Source: an uncultured Clostridia bacterium (GTDB lineage Bacteria > Bacillota > Clostridia > Christensenellales > Borkfalkiaceae). Taken from it: a stretch of DNA of 52,108 bases. Each line of letters starts with the position of its first letter. Position 1 is the first letter of the stretch. The stretch is taken from the NCBI GenBank assembly GCA_944327465.1, contig CALVHH010000012.1, positions 1 to 52,108 on the forward strand. The letters are read 5' to 3'. The notes beneath the pieces are model-generated. The model was not told the origin of the DNA, did no database searches, and saw only the letters and a list, made by a program, of their open reading frames with translations. Positions 32,959 through 43,394 of the stretch are shown piece by piece. The translations under genes were made by a program, and so were the position numbers.

Positions 32959-34311
32959 ATGGGTAAATTTTTCGGAACGGACGGATTCCGCGGCAGGGCG
33001 GGGGAGGTGCTGACCGCCGAGCAGGCGTTTGCCGCGGGCAGGTTTTTGGGCTATCACTTCGGTGCGGCGCAGTCAAAAAAATGCCGCGCCGTCATAGGCA
33101 AGGACACCAGGCGCTCAAGCTACATGCTCGAATACGCGCTGGCTTCGGGGCTGGCGGCTTCGGGCGCCGACGCTTACATGATGCACGTCGCCACCACCCC
33201 CGCCGTGGCATACGCGGCGCGGGCGCACGGCTTTGACGTGGGCATAGCCATATCGGCAAGCCACAACCCGTTTGAAGACAACGGCATAAAGCTGATGAAC
33301 AGCGCGGGCGAAAAGCTTGAAGACGGCGTCCTCGACCTGCTTGAAAGGTACCTTGCCCTGCCGCCCGACGGGCGCACGCTGCCCGCGGCGGAAGGGGGCG
33401 GGGTGGGCGGCATAATCGACTACGTGGCGGGCAGGAACGAGTACGCTGCTCACCTCATCTCGCTGGTGCCCGTGTCCTTTTCGGGCTGCAGAGTGGGGCT
33501 GGACTGCGCCAACGGCGCGGCTTACAACATAGCCCGCAGGGTGTTCGTGGCGCTGGGCGCAAAGGTGTTTGCCGTCGGCTGCCGTCCCGACGGGCTCAAC
33601 ATCAACCGCGGCTGCGGCTCCACCCGCCCCGGGCGCCTGGCTCGCCTCGTCAGGCTCAGGGGGCTGGACATCGGCTTTGCCTTCGACGGCGACGGCGACA
33701 GGTGCATATGCGTAGACGAACGCGGCGAAGTGGTGGATGGCGACGGCATACTGTACGTGCTCGCGTGCAGTCTCGCCAACGGGTCGCTCGGCAGCGGCGG
33801 CATAGTCGCCACGGTAATGAGCAATTCGGGACTGATATCCTCGCTGGGCGAAAGGGGCGTGCCCGTCGCAGTGTGCGGCGTGGGCGACAGGGCGGTGTAC
33901 GAGTGCATGCGCACCCGCGGCGCCATGCTCGGCGGCGAGCAGTCGGGGCACGTCATTTTGGGCAAGATAGAAAACACCGGCGACGGCATAGTAACTGCGC
34001 TGCACGTCATGACCGCCATGCTCCGCGGCAGAACTACGCTGTCCTCGCTGCTTTCGGGGCTCAAACTGCTGCCCCAGCGCAGCGTGTCGGTGCCTGTGAA
34101 GGACGGTGCGCGGGCGACCGCCCCGGATGTCGACGCGGCAATCGCCCGCGCGGGCAAACTGCTCGAAGGCAGGGGCAGGCTGCTCGTCCGCCCTTCGGGC
34201 ACCGAGAGCGTGGTGCGCATAATGGCGGAAAGCGATGACGGCGCGCTGTGCGACGAGGTCTGTTCGCTCGTCGCCCGGGCGGTGGCGGGGGAGGGAGTAT
34301 GTGCGGAATAG
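32959..34311 (+). CDS. glmM: Phosphoglucosamine mutase
   Basis: This 450-residue alpha-D-phosphohexomutase opens with MGKFFGTDGFRGRAGEVLT, has the phosphoserine motif ISASHNPFEDNGIK (S101), the Mg2+ loop FDGDGDRC and the C-terminal phosphate-binding RPSGTESVVRIMAE. The FGTDGFRG opening and SASHNP specify GlmM, which converts glucosamine-6-phosphate to glucosamine-1-phosphate. GAGGTG precedes the ATG at 32959. It overlaps glmS by 13 bp. Confidence 0.96.
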   Translation: MGKFFGTDGFRGRAGEVLTAEQAFAAGRFLGYHFGAAQSKKCRAVIGKDTRRSSYMLEYALASGLAASGADAYMMHVATTPAVAYAARAHGFDVGIAISASHNPFEDNGIKLMNSAGEKLEDGVLDLLERYLALPPDGRTLPAAEGGGVGGIIDYVAGRNEYAAHLISLVPVSFSGCRVGLDCANGAAYNIARRVFVALGAKVFAVGCRPDGLNINRGCGSTRPGRLARLVRLRGLDIGFAFDGDGDRCICVDERGEVVDGDGILYVLACSLANGSLGSGGIVATVMSNSGLISSLGERGVPVAVCGVGDRAVYECMRTRGAMLGGEQSGHVILGKIENTGDGIVTALHVMTAMLRGRTTLSSLLSGLKLLPQRSVSVPVKDGARATAPDVDAAIARAGKLLEGRGRLLVRPSGTESVVRIMAESDDGALCDEVCSLVARAVAGEGVCAE

Positions 34312-36065
34312 TAGGCTATGCCGGCCGCGGCGGCGCGGCGGGCGAAATATTTGAATGTTTAAAGAAGCTTGAGTACCGCGGCTACGATTCGGCGGGCATA
34401 TCCACCGCCGACCGCGGCGAAATTTTCACCTTCAAGCGCAGCGGCAGGGTGCAATGTCTTTCCGAAGGCATAAAGTCGCTGCCCGGCAGCGTGGGCATAG
34501 GCCATACCCGCTGGGCGACGCACGGCGCGGCGACCGATGCCAACGCCCACCCGCACGTCAGCGGCGCGTTTTCGGTGGTGCACAACGGCATGATCGAAAA
34601 TTATGCCGAACTCAAGAGCGAGCTGGCGGCTTCGGGGCGCAAATTTTTATCGCAGACGGACAGCGAGGTCATAGCCCACCTCCTCGACTATTATTACGAC
34701 GGCGACCTCGCCGACGCCGTCAGGCTGACGTGCGCAAGGTTGAAGGGCTGCTGGGCGATAGCCGTGCTGTGCACGCATTTCGACGGCTTTGCCGTCGCCT
34801 GCCGCGGCATGCCCGTCATTCTGGGCAGGGGGGATGCCAACTATGCCGCAAGCGACGTCAACGCGCTCGCGGGCAGGGCTCGCGAGCGCTGTATACTCGG
34901 CGACGGCTGCATGGCGCTCGTCACGCCCCGCGGCATACAGGTGCTCGACGGCGCGCTCGCCCCGGTCAAGCCCGTCTTCGGCGCGCTCGGCGCCGAAGAG
35001 GAGGGGGAGAGCGGTCAGGACTGCGCCCACTATATGCTCAGGGAAATACGCTGCAACGCCCGCACCATGCGCCGCACCTGCGCGGCGTTTCTCTCTTCGG
35101 GCGGGGGAGCCGAGCTGTATTCTCGGCTCGCCTCGGCGGATATGATAGTGCTCGTCGGCTGCGGCACGGCGTACAACGCCGCGCTCGCGGGCGCCCGCCT
35201 GCTGGGCGGGGCATACGATTGCCCCGTCACCGCCCGCCTCGCGGGCGAGGCAAGGTGCGACCCGCCCCGCGTCACCCGCCGTTCGGTGTGCATAGCCGTC
35301 AGCCAGAGCGGCGAGACCGCCGATACCATAGCCGCGGCGGGTATACTCCGCGCCGCGGGCGCGTACGTCATAGCCATGACCAACGTCGGCTACTCGGCAA
35401 TAACGCGCCTCGCCGACCGCGTCCTGCCCGTCTGCGCGGGACCGGAAATATGCGTGGCTGCCACAAAGAGCTATATAGGTCAGCTCGCCTGTTTTCACAT
35501 GCTCGCCTCGCCTTCGTGCGCCGCGCTGCGCTCAAAGTGCATATGCGCCGTCGCCGACGACGTTGAAAAACTTGCGTTTGACGGCGAATATGCCCTCGTC
35601 ATCGCCAGGCTGTGCGTAAACAGCCGCGCCGTGTTCTTTCTGGGCAGGGGTGCCGACGTCGAAGTCGCCGTAGAAGGCAGCCTCAAGCTCAAGGAAGTTT
35701 CATATGTCTTTTCTGACGGTCTCTCCGCAGCCGAGCTCAAGCACGGCACGCTCGCGCTCGTCGATGAGGGCGTGCTGTCCGTAGTGCTCGTCACCGACGC
35801 CGCCCTCGCAGACAAGTGCAAAAACGCCGTCGAACAGGTGCTCTCCCGCCGCGGCAGGGTGGCGGTGGTCACCACTCTCGCCGACGTCCATGCCGAACTC
35901 TGCGGGCGCGTCGACGCCTCATGGCTGCTGCCCGCCGCGCCCGCGCACCTGGCGCACTTCGTGGCGGCTACCGCCCTTCAGCTCATAGCCTACCGCGCCG
36001 CGCTGCTCGCAGGGCACGACCCCGATAAGCCGCGCAACCTCGCCAAGAGCGTCACAGTCGAATAA
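34299..36065 (+). CDS. glmS: Glutamine-fructose-6-phosphate aminotransferase (isomerizing)
   Basis: A 588-residue enzyme: class II glutaminase domain with the N-terminal nucleophile Cys2 (MCGIVGYAG), GHTRWATHG and HNGMIENY, followed by two SIS domains (VSQSGETADT; GRGADVEVAVEGSLKLKEVSY) and the C-terminal KPRNLAKSVTVE. It makes glucosamine-6-phosphate, the first committed step of amino-sugar synthesis. The start at 34299 is fixed by the Cys2 requirement and GGAGGG. There is no glmS ribozyme: the gene overlaps glmM, so control must be elsewhere. Confidence 0.97.
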   Translation: MCGIVGYAGRGGAAGEIFECLKKLEYRGYDSAGISTADRGEIFTFKRSGRVQCLSEGIKSLPGSVGIGHTRWATHGAATDANAHPHVSGAFSVVHNGMIENYAELKSELAASGRKFLSQTDSEVIAHLLDYYYDGDLADAVRLTCARLKGCWAIAVLCTHFDGFAVACRGMPVILGRGDANYAASDVNALAGRARERCILGDGCMALVTPRGIQVLDGALAPVKPVFGALGAEEEGESGQDCAHYMLREIRCNARTMRRTCAAFLSSGGGAELYSRLASADMIVLVGCGTAYNAALAGARLLGGAYDCPVTARLAGEARCDPPRVTRRSVCIAVSQSGETADTIAAAGILRAAGAYVIAMTNVGYSAITRLADRVLPVCAGPEICVAATKSYIGQLACFHMLASPSCAALRSKCICAVADDVEKLAFDGEYALVIARLCVNSRAVFFLGRGADVEVAVEGSLKLKEVSYVFSDGLSAAELKHGTLALVDEGVLSVVLVTDAALADKCKNAVEQVLSRRGRVAVVTTLADVHAELCGRVDASWLLPAAPAHLAHFVAATALQLIAYRAALLAGHDPDKPRNLAKSVTVE

Positions 36066-36068
36066 CTG

Positions 36069-36097
36069 TTGACATTTTTTTGCGCGATTGCTATAAT
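36069..36097 (+). promoter_or_regulatory. Promoter of galE
   Basis: TTGACA, 17-bp spacer ending TTGC, TATAAT, starting 4 bases after the glmS stop. No terminator separates it from glmS, so galE may also receive read-through. Confidence 0.85.
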
Positions 36098-36126
36098 ATC
36101 TGCGTAAAAAAATTGCGGAGGCAATC

Positions 36127-37146
36127 ATGCAGACAGTTCTCGTGACGGGCGGCGCAGGCTTCATAGGCAGCCATACAGTCGTCGAACTCATCAATGCCGG
36201 CTACGGCGTGGTAGTAATCGATAATCTCTCCAACTCCAGCAGGGAAAGTTTAAGGCGCGTGCAAAAAATAACGGGCAAGGAGGTCGCCTTCTATGAAGGC
36301 GACGTGCGCGACCGCGCCCTGCTCGACGGGATATTCGCCGAGCACGATATCGACTGGGTCATCCACTTCGCCGGGCTCAAAGCCGTGGGCGAATCCTGCT
36401 CCAAACCGATAGAATATTACGATAACAACCTGGGCGGCACGCTCGTGCTCGTCGACTCAATGCGCAGGCACGGCTGCAAGAACATAGTCTTTTCGTCGTC
36501 GGCAACCGTCTACGGCACGCCCGAAAGGCTGCCCCTGGACGAGGACTGCCGCACGGGCGGCACCACCAATCCCTACGGCACGAGCAAGTACTTCCAGGAG
36601 ATAATGCTCACCGACCTCTGGAAGTCGGATAAAGAGTGGAACGTCGTGCTTTTAAGGTACTTCAATCCCGTCGGCGCCCACGAAAGCGGGCTCATCGGCG
36701 AAGACCCCAAGGGCATCCCCAACAATCTCATGCCCTACGTGGCTCAGGTCGCCACCGGCAAGCTCAAGTGCATACACGTGTTCGGCAACGACTATCCCAC
36801 CCCCGACGGCACGGGCGTAAGGGACTATATCCACGTCGTCGATTTGGCAAGGGGTCATCTCGCCGCTATAGAGGGCTGCAGGCAGAGCGGCGTGCACGTA
36901 TACAACCTCGGCACGGGCATAGGCTATTCCGTGCTCGACATGATACACGCCTTCGAAAAGGCCTGCGGCAAGACCCTTCCCTACGTCATCGACGGCAGGC
37001 GCCCCGGCGACATAGCTTCGTGCTATGCCTCGTCGCATAAAGCCGAAGCCGAACTGGGCTGGAAGGCGCAGTACAATTTGGAGGACATGTGCGCTTCGCA
37101 GTGGAAGTGGCAGTCGTCCAACCCCGAAGGCTACGGCGAAAAATAA
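36127..37146 (+). CDS. galE: UDP-glucose 4-epimerase
   Basis: A 339-residue extended SDR: NAD-binding [10 protein letters not shown], catalytic SSSATVYG and YGTSKYFQE (Tyr-x3-Lys), [18 protein letters not shown] and [14 protein letters not shown]. It interconverts UDP-glucose and UDP-galactose, and perhaps the N-acetyl forms. Position after the amino-sugar operon fits supply of precursors for surface glycans. GGAGG precedes the ATG. Confidence 0.95.
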   Translation: MQTVLVTGGAGFIGSHTVVELINAGYGVVVIDNLSNSSRESLRRVQKITGKEVAFYEGDVRDRALLDGIFAEHDIDWVIHFAGLKAVGESCSKPIEYYDNNLGGTLVLVDSMRRHGCKNIVFSSSATVYGTPERLPLDEDCRTGGTTNPYGTSKYFQEIMLTDLWKSDKEWNVVLLRYFNPVGAHESGLIGEDPKGIPNNLMPYVAQVATGKLKCIHVFGNDYPTPDGTGVRDYIHVVDLARGHLAAIEGCRQSGVHVYNLGTGIGYSVLDMIHAFEKACGKTLPYVIDGRRPGDIASCYASSHKAEAELGWKAQYNLEDMCASQWKWQSSNPEGYGEK

Positions 37147-37189
37147 GCGTTTGCAGTCGGACGCCGAGTGCTTCGGTTGAAATATAAAG

Positions 37190-37245
37190 CCCTGTCATTT
37201 TGAGCGCAGTCGAGAAATCTAACAGTAAGCTTCGGTCGACTAAGC
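37190..37245. repeat. Dispersed palindromic repeat (family 1, single unit)
   Basis: CCCTGTCATTTTGAGCGCAGTCGAGAAATCTAAC followed by CTTCGGTCGAC repeats the family-1 unit in reverse orientation, directly after galE. Confidence 0.75.
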
Positions 37246-37283
37246 GCCCCGCGCAATTCATTCTATCAATAAATAATTAAAAT

Positions 37284-37317
37284 ACGGCGCGGGCAGATGC
37301 CCGCGCCGTCAATTTTT
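37284..37317. terminator. Bidirectional terminator between galE and the phosphatase gene
   Basis: Perfect 11-bp stem ACGGCGCGGGC/GCCCGCGCCGT with loop AGAT; CAATTTTTT follows on the plus strand and ATTTTAATT on the minus strand. Confidence 0.85.
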
Positions 37318-37323
37318 TGGCTG

Positions 37324-38154
37324 TCAGCCTATAAATATATTGCCTTTTTTTGCGGGTTCAAGGTACTTTTCCCGCATTTTTGCTATGTCCTCGTCGGTTA
37401 TGCCCAGCCGCTGCCTGCAGTAGTTTACCACGCTTCCGTACTGCGCCTTTACCTCGTTCATCGTATCCAGAATATACCGCGGCTTGGCAGCCATCATGCC
37501 GAAGAGTATCTTTTTGAACCGCGGCACCAGCGGCGCTATCATCAGCCCGAACTTGTTCCAGAAAAACCTTCTGTGCTGAAAGCGGTGCGAAGCGACGTAA
37601 TCTTCTACTATCATCTTTTCGTCTACGCCCAAAAGGCTCTCCACCAGCATAGCCACCAAGCCCGCCCTGTCCTTGCCGCCGCTGCAGTGCCACAGCACGC
37701 AGCCGTCGTTGTCAATAATAAGCCTCAGGCAGTCCTTCAAAAGTTTAACGGGCTCATCCGAAAAGAGCACCATCTTATACATCGCCACCATGTAGTTATC
37801 GGCGGTGCCGAACTCGTCTTTCAGCCGCCGCGCCTCTATAGCCATGGTCTTGGTCATGCTCTTTTCGCGGGTTATGCCCGGCGTCGCCGTGCACAAAAGG
37901 GGCAGGTGCACATACTCCACGCCGTCCATAACGGTATCGGGGTATTCTTCGCGTTCGGTGAATATGCGCAGGTCAATAACTAAGTTCACACCCTTTTTTT
38001 TGAGTTTGTGTACCGTCTGCGCCGGCAGTTTATAAAGTTTTCCGCTGCGCAAAAGCCTGTTGTGTTTTATCGCCATGCCGTTCGCCGCGGGCATTCCGCC
38101 CAGGTCGCGGGTGTTAAACAGCCTCTTCAGCGGCAGTTTTCTTATGATGTACAT
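37324..38154 (-). CDS. Tyrosine-protein phosphatase (Y_phosphatase3/LipA-like)
   Basis: This 276-residue protein has the N-terminal NTRDLGGMPAANG signature and active site WHCSGGKDRAGL (Cys nucleophile, Arg), as in the bacterial dual-specificity/inositol phosphatase-like family with the HCxxGKDRxG loop. Such enzymes dephosphorylate phosphotyrosine or phosphoinositides. It lacks an export signal. The ATG at 38154 lies 6 bases after a TAAAAT -10 box, so the mRNA is probably leaderless. Substrate unknown. Confidence 0.85.
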   Translation of the reverse strand: MYIIRKLPLKRLFNTRDLGGMPAANGMAIKHNRLLRSGKLYKLPAQTVHKLKKKGVNLVIDLRIFTEREEYPDTVMDGVEYVHLPLLCTATPGITREKSMTKTMAIEARRLKDEFGTADNYMVAMYKMVLFSDEPVKLLKDCLRLIIDNDGCVLWHCSGGKDRAGLVAMLVESLLGVDEKMIVEDYVASHRFQHRRFFWNKFGLMIAPLVPRFKKILFGMMAAKPRYILDTMNEVKAQYGSVVNYCRQRLGITDEDIAKMREKYLEPAKKGNIFIG

Positions 38155-38160
38155 GCCTTG

Positions 38161-38189
38161 ATTTTACCACACGCCTCAAAAATAGTCAA
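38161..38189 (-). promoter_or_regulatory. Promoter of the tyrosine phosphatase gene (leaderless arrangement)
   Basis: On the minus strand: TTGACT, 17-bp spacer, TAAAAT, then CAAGGC and the ATG. The AAGG could only act as a ribosome site if transcription began inside the -10 region, which is not expected. Confidence 0.7.
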
Positions 38190-38371
38190 CAGGGGCGGGC
38201 AATTAAAATTGCCGCAATTTTTGCGGTGGCGGTTATTACATATTAATAATGTGCGCCTCTTCGGGCGCTTTAATGCGCGCAAAAATTTTTTTCAAAAAAA
38301 TGTGTCAAGTTGTTTAACCGCCCCTTTTGCGAGTTATATTAAAACTGTAAACCAAATTCAGGAACGTAAAA

Positions 38372-38938
38372 ATGTCAAAAAACAAGGACGAACTTAAGCA
38401 CAGCGACGAGGAAGAGCTTATGCAGTCTCCCGTCCCCGAAGAGCAGCCCGCGGCGGCAGAAGGCGCCGATGAGCCCGCTCCCGCAAAGGAACCCGATGAG
38501 CTTGAAAGAGCGCTCGCCGCTGCCGAAGATTACAAGCGCAAATGGTATTCGGTCTCTGCCGAGTACGATAATTTCCGCAAACGCAACCAGTCGGCGGTCG
38601 CCCAGGCGTATGCCGACGGCAAGGCGGAAGCCATACTCAAACTGCTTGCGGTCGCCGATAACTTCGGCTACGCCTACGAAGGCGCCTGCGATGAAAAGAC
38701 AAAGCAGGGCATCGACAAGATAATAAAGAGCTTCAACACCATAATATCTTCGCTCGGCGTCGAGGAGATAGTCATCAACGTCGGCGACGCCTTCGACGAG
38801 GGCGTGGCGGAAGCCGTAATGAACGTGCCTGCGGGCGAAGGCGAGCAAGCCAACACGGTCAGCCGAGTGCTCAAAAAGGGCTACAGGCAGGGCGACAAGG
38901 TCATCCGCTTTGCGCAGGTAGTCGTGACAAATCAGTAA
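38372..38938 (+). CDS. grpE: Nucleotide exchange factor GrpE
   Basis: A 188-residue protein: acidic disordered N-terminus, long coiled coil (ELERALAAAEDYKRKWYSVSAEYDNFRKRN), LLAVADNFGYA and a C-terminal beta domain (PAGEGEQANTVSRVLKKGYRQGDKVIRFAQVVV). It releases ADP from DnaK. It begins the grpE-dnaK-dnaJ cluster; hrcA, often first in Firmicutes, is missing here and no CIRCE element is visible in the 217-bp upstream gap. Confidence 0.95.
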   Translation: MSKNKDELKHSDEEELMQSPVPEEQPAAAEGADEPAPAKEPDELERALAAAEDYKRKWYSVSAEYDNFRKRNQSAVAQAYADGKAEAILKLLAVADNFGYAYEGACDEKTKQGIDKIIKSFNTIISSLGVEEIVINVGDAFDEGVAEAVMNVPAGEGEQANTVSRVLKKGYRQGDKVIRFAQVVVTNQ

Positions 38939-38965
38939 AAAAATTTAAAAATATTTCACGGTGCA

Positions 38966-40955
<1,990 letters not shown>

Positions 40956-41016
40956 TACAAAAGCTCACGAAAGTTCCGCGTATCAAATTTTTTACGCACA
41001 ACTCGCGTTAATATAT

Positions 41017-41053
41017 TTTTAAGCAGCGCGCAAATTATCCGCGCTGCTTAAAA
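41017..41053. other. Palindrome between dnaK and dnaJ
   Basis: TTTTAAGCAGCGCG (41017-41030) and CGCGCTGCTTAAAA (41040-41053) are perfect arms around a 9-base A/T loop. It may attenuate or process the dnaK-dnaJ transcript. The rest of the 208-bp gap contains an ACGCACAACTCGCGTTAA fragment like the second repeat family (near 40994). Confidence 0.6.
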
Positions 41054-41163
41054 GTTAATAAACTTATCGCGGCGCGGGTGCGCGGCAATGCAATGCGCGT
41101 TCGCCGCGCCATATGCCGCAGCGAACGCGTGGCGAACAATAAATACTTTTAACGGTATAAAAA

Positions 41164-42312
41164 ATGCCTGAACAAAAAAAGAACTACTATGAAATACTCG
41201 GCGTGGGCAGGAATGCCACGCAGGACGAGATAAAATCGGCGTACCGCAAGCTGGCTTTAAAGTACCACCCCGACCGCAACCCGGGCGACGACGCCGCTGC
41301 CGAAAAATTCAAGGAGGTCAACGAAGCCCATACGGTGCTCTCCGATGAGGAAAAGCGCAAGCAGTACGACTTCGAACTCGACCACCCCGGCATGAGCGGC
41401 GGCAATCCCTTTTCGGGCGGCAACCCCTTTTCGGGCGGGTTCGGCGACTTCGGTGACATATTTTCATCGATGTTCGGCGGCGGGTTCGGCGGTTCTGCGC
41501 GCCAGGCGGCGCCTTCGCGCGGGGCTAATATCGAGCAGACCATCCGTCTTTCCTTTCTCGATGCCATCAAGGGCTGCACAAAGGAGATAAGCTACTTCCG
41601 CAACGAGCCCTGCAAGTCGTGCGGCGGCACGGGCGCCAAGGGCGGCACCTCGTTTGAAAAGTGCGGCCGCTGCGGCGGTTCGGGCAGGGTAAAGTATCAG
41701 CAGGATACCATATTCGGCAGAACAATTCAGGTGGGCGTCTGCCCCGACTGCAACGGCACGGGCAAAAAGATAATAGATAAATGCCCCGATTGCAAGGGCA
41801 AGGGCTATGTGCGCAGCCAGACTCGATTTACCGTAAACATCCCCGCCGGCGTCGATTCGGACAGCTCGCTCAGAAAGCGCGGCTACGGTCAGGCGGCGCA
41901 GGGAGGGGGCGAGCCCGGCGATTTGTATCTGTATTTCCAGATAGAGCCCCACAGGCTGTTAAAGCGGCAGGACAGGGACTTGTACGTCACCGTGCCCATC
42001 TCCTACCGCACCGCGGTGCTGGGCGGCAAAATACAGGTCCCCGGCATAGACGACACGCTTGAACTGACCGTGCCCGCGGGCACGGCTTCGGGCACGCGCT
42101 TCTGCATACGCGGCAAGGGCGTGCGCACCGTAAACGGCACGGGCAATCTGTATGTCGACGTGCAGATAGATATCCCCGAAAAGCTGTCGCGTGAGCAGGC
42201 AAAAAAGCTCAGCGACTTTGAAGATTCCATTCCCTTAAAGTCGTGCGACAACATGCAGCGCTACGCAAACAACGTATCCGCCCTCTACGGCAGGAATATA
42301 GAAAAACAGTAA
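41164..42312 (+). CDS. dnaJ: Co-chaperone DnaJ (Hsp40)
   Basis: A 382-residue type I Hsp40: J domain with HPD in [11 protein letters not shown], a Gly/Phe-rich region with a short repeat ([15 protein letters not shown]), four zinc-finger repeats ([32 protein letters not shown]) and the C-terminal substrate domain. It delivers clients to DnaK and stimulates its ATPase. No clear ribosome site precedes the ATG (TAACGGTATAAAAA), which is unusual in this window. Confidence 0.96.
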   Translation: MPEQKKNYYEILGVGRNATQDEIKSAYRKLALKYHPDRNPGDDAAAEKFKEVNEAHTVLSDEEKRKQYDFELDHPGMSGGNPFSGGNPFSGGFGDFGDIFSSMFGGGFGGSARQAAPSRGANIEQTIRLSFLDAIKGCTKEISYFRNEPCKSCGGTGAKGGTSFEKCGRCGGSGRVKYQQDTIFGRTIQVGVCPDCNGTGKKIIDKCPDCKGKGYVRSQTRFTVNIPAGVDSDSSLRKRGYGQAAQGGGEPGDLYLYFQIEPHRLLKRQDRDLYVTVPISYRTAVLGGKIQVPGIDDTLELTVPAGTASGTRFCIRGKGVRTVNGTGNLYVDVQIDIPEKLSREQAKKLSDFEDSIPLKSCDNMQRYANNVSALYGRNIEKQ

Positions 42313-42315
42313 AAC

Positions 42316-42344
42316 ACAGCCGCGGCGAATTTCGCCGCGGCTGT
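42316..42344 (+). terminator. Palindrome after dnaJ
   Basis: Arms ACAGCCGCGGCGAA and TTCGCCGCGGCTGT begin 3 bases after the dnaJ stop. No U-tract follows; likely the end of the chaperone operon. Confidence 0.65.
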
Positions 42345-42446
42345 AATAGTTGATATGGCTCTAACAGCGGGTGTATAGCCAACCAATGCATGCCCGGGCA
42401 GGTATGTTTGGGGCATATAAGTTTAAATACATATTCGTGGCGGAAA

Positions 42447-42489
42447 ATATGGTCGCGGGCGGCACCTAAGGTGCCGCCCGCGACCATAT
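42447..42489 (-). terminator. 20-bp perfect hairpin at the end of the EFR1 gene
   Basis: Arms 42447-42466 and 42470-42489 (ATATGGTCGCGGGCGGCACC and its complement) around TAA, just downstream of the minus-strand EFR1 stop; on the minus strand it is followed by TTTTCCGCC. Confidence 0.7.
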
Positions 42490-42506
42490 GCGTTTTGTCG
42501 CATGTT

Positions 42507-43394
42507 TCAGTTTTTGCCGAAAAGTTCGGCATATCGCCGGTCTATCTCGTCGAAGTGCTTTTTAAAGCAGCTGTAAAATCCCCTGCTTTCCGCCGTTATG
42601 TATGGCTTTTCGGGTGCGCCCATCGCCTCGAGTTTTGCAAGGCGGTAGTCGCCGTTTACCTTCCAGTTCTGCAAAAAGCCTATGTGTATGGCGTCCGTAG
42701 GGCAAAAGAACGAGCAGCGCATGCACATATCGCACCTGTGCCCGAATTTTACACTGCCTTCGATTATTTTTATGTTGCCTTCGGGGCAGTTTTTGGCGCA
42801 CAGCCCGCACTTTACGCACCTGTCGTCGGCGCGGTAAAAAAACGAGTTGACTGCGCCGCCGACCTTTTGTATTGATATCGCGGCGGAAGCTATGTTGTAT
42901 GCGGCGTTCGATTTTATCTCGGGTGCGCAGCCGCTCTCCAAATCGTGCGCAAGTATCTTTAAAAGCTTGCCGTCCTTTTCAAGAATTTCGCGCACGAAGT
43001 CGGTATCGAACGCGAAGTGGATGTTGTAGGGCATAACAAAGTGATATTCCCCCGCGAACACCGCCTTTTTGCGCCTCATGCGCCTTAAAAGTATGCGGCT
43101 CGAAGCATTGTTCATGGCAAAGGTTTCGCCGCTGTTCTTGTATATAAAGAACTTTTGCCCTGCGCGTATATCGAGCTTATCCACATATCTGTTGAACGGC
43201 AGCGGCGAATTGAAACCGTATATAGGGTATCCGAACCCTATCACGTCGCAGTCCGAAGTATCGGCTATGGGCGCGAAAGCGTCTATCTCCGTCCGCTCCA
43301 CGCTGTGCCCGCGCTCCGTCAGCTCTCGGGCGAGTCTGTCGGTGAGATAGCGCGTGTTGTAGGTGCCTGTGTAGTATACGAGCAGCACTCTCAT
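42507..43394 (-). CDS. EFR1-family flavodoxin/ferredoxin fusion protein
   Basis: This 295-residue protein has an N-terminal flavodoxin-like domain (VLLVYYTGTYNTRYLT FMN loop, FGYPIYGFNSP) and a C-terminal 2x[4Fe-4S] ferredoxin with CVKCGLCAKNCP and CDMCMRCSFFCP. EFR1-type proteins carry electrons in anaerobes; partners are mostly unknown. Its start overlaps the stop of the upstream epimerase gene by 4 bp (ATGA), so the two are translated together, which suggests a redox step linked to that epimerase/reductase. Confidence 0.87.
   Translation of the reverse strand: MRVLLVYYTGTYNTRYLTDRLARELTERGHSVERTEIDAFAPIADTSDCDVIGFGYPIYGFNSPLPFNRYVDKLDIRAGQKFFIYKNSGETFAMNNASSRILLRRMRRKKAVFAGEYHFVMPYNIHFAFDTDFVREILEKDGKLLKILAHDLESGCAPEIKSNAAYNIASAAISIQKVGGAVNSFFYRADDRCVKCGLCAKNCPEGNIKIIEGSVKFGHRCDMCMRCSFFCPTDAIHIGFLQNWKVNGDYRLAKLEAMGAPEKPYITAESRGFYSCFKKHFDEIDRRYAELFGKN

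Noticed and set aside
34230-34299. glmS ribozyme
   Set aside because: glmS overlaps the end of glmM, so there is no space for the ribozyme and no matching core sequence.
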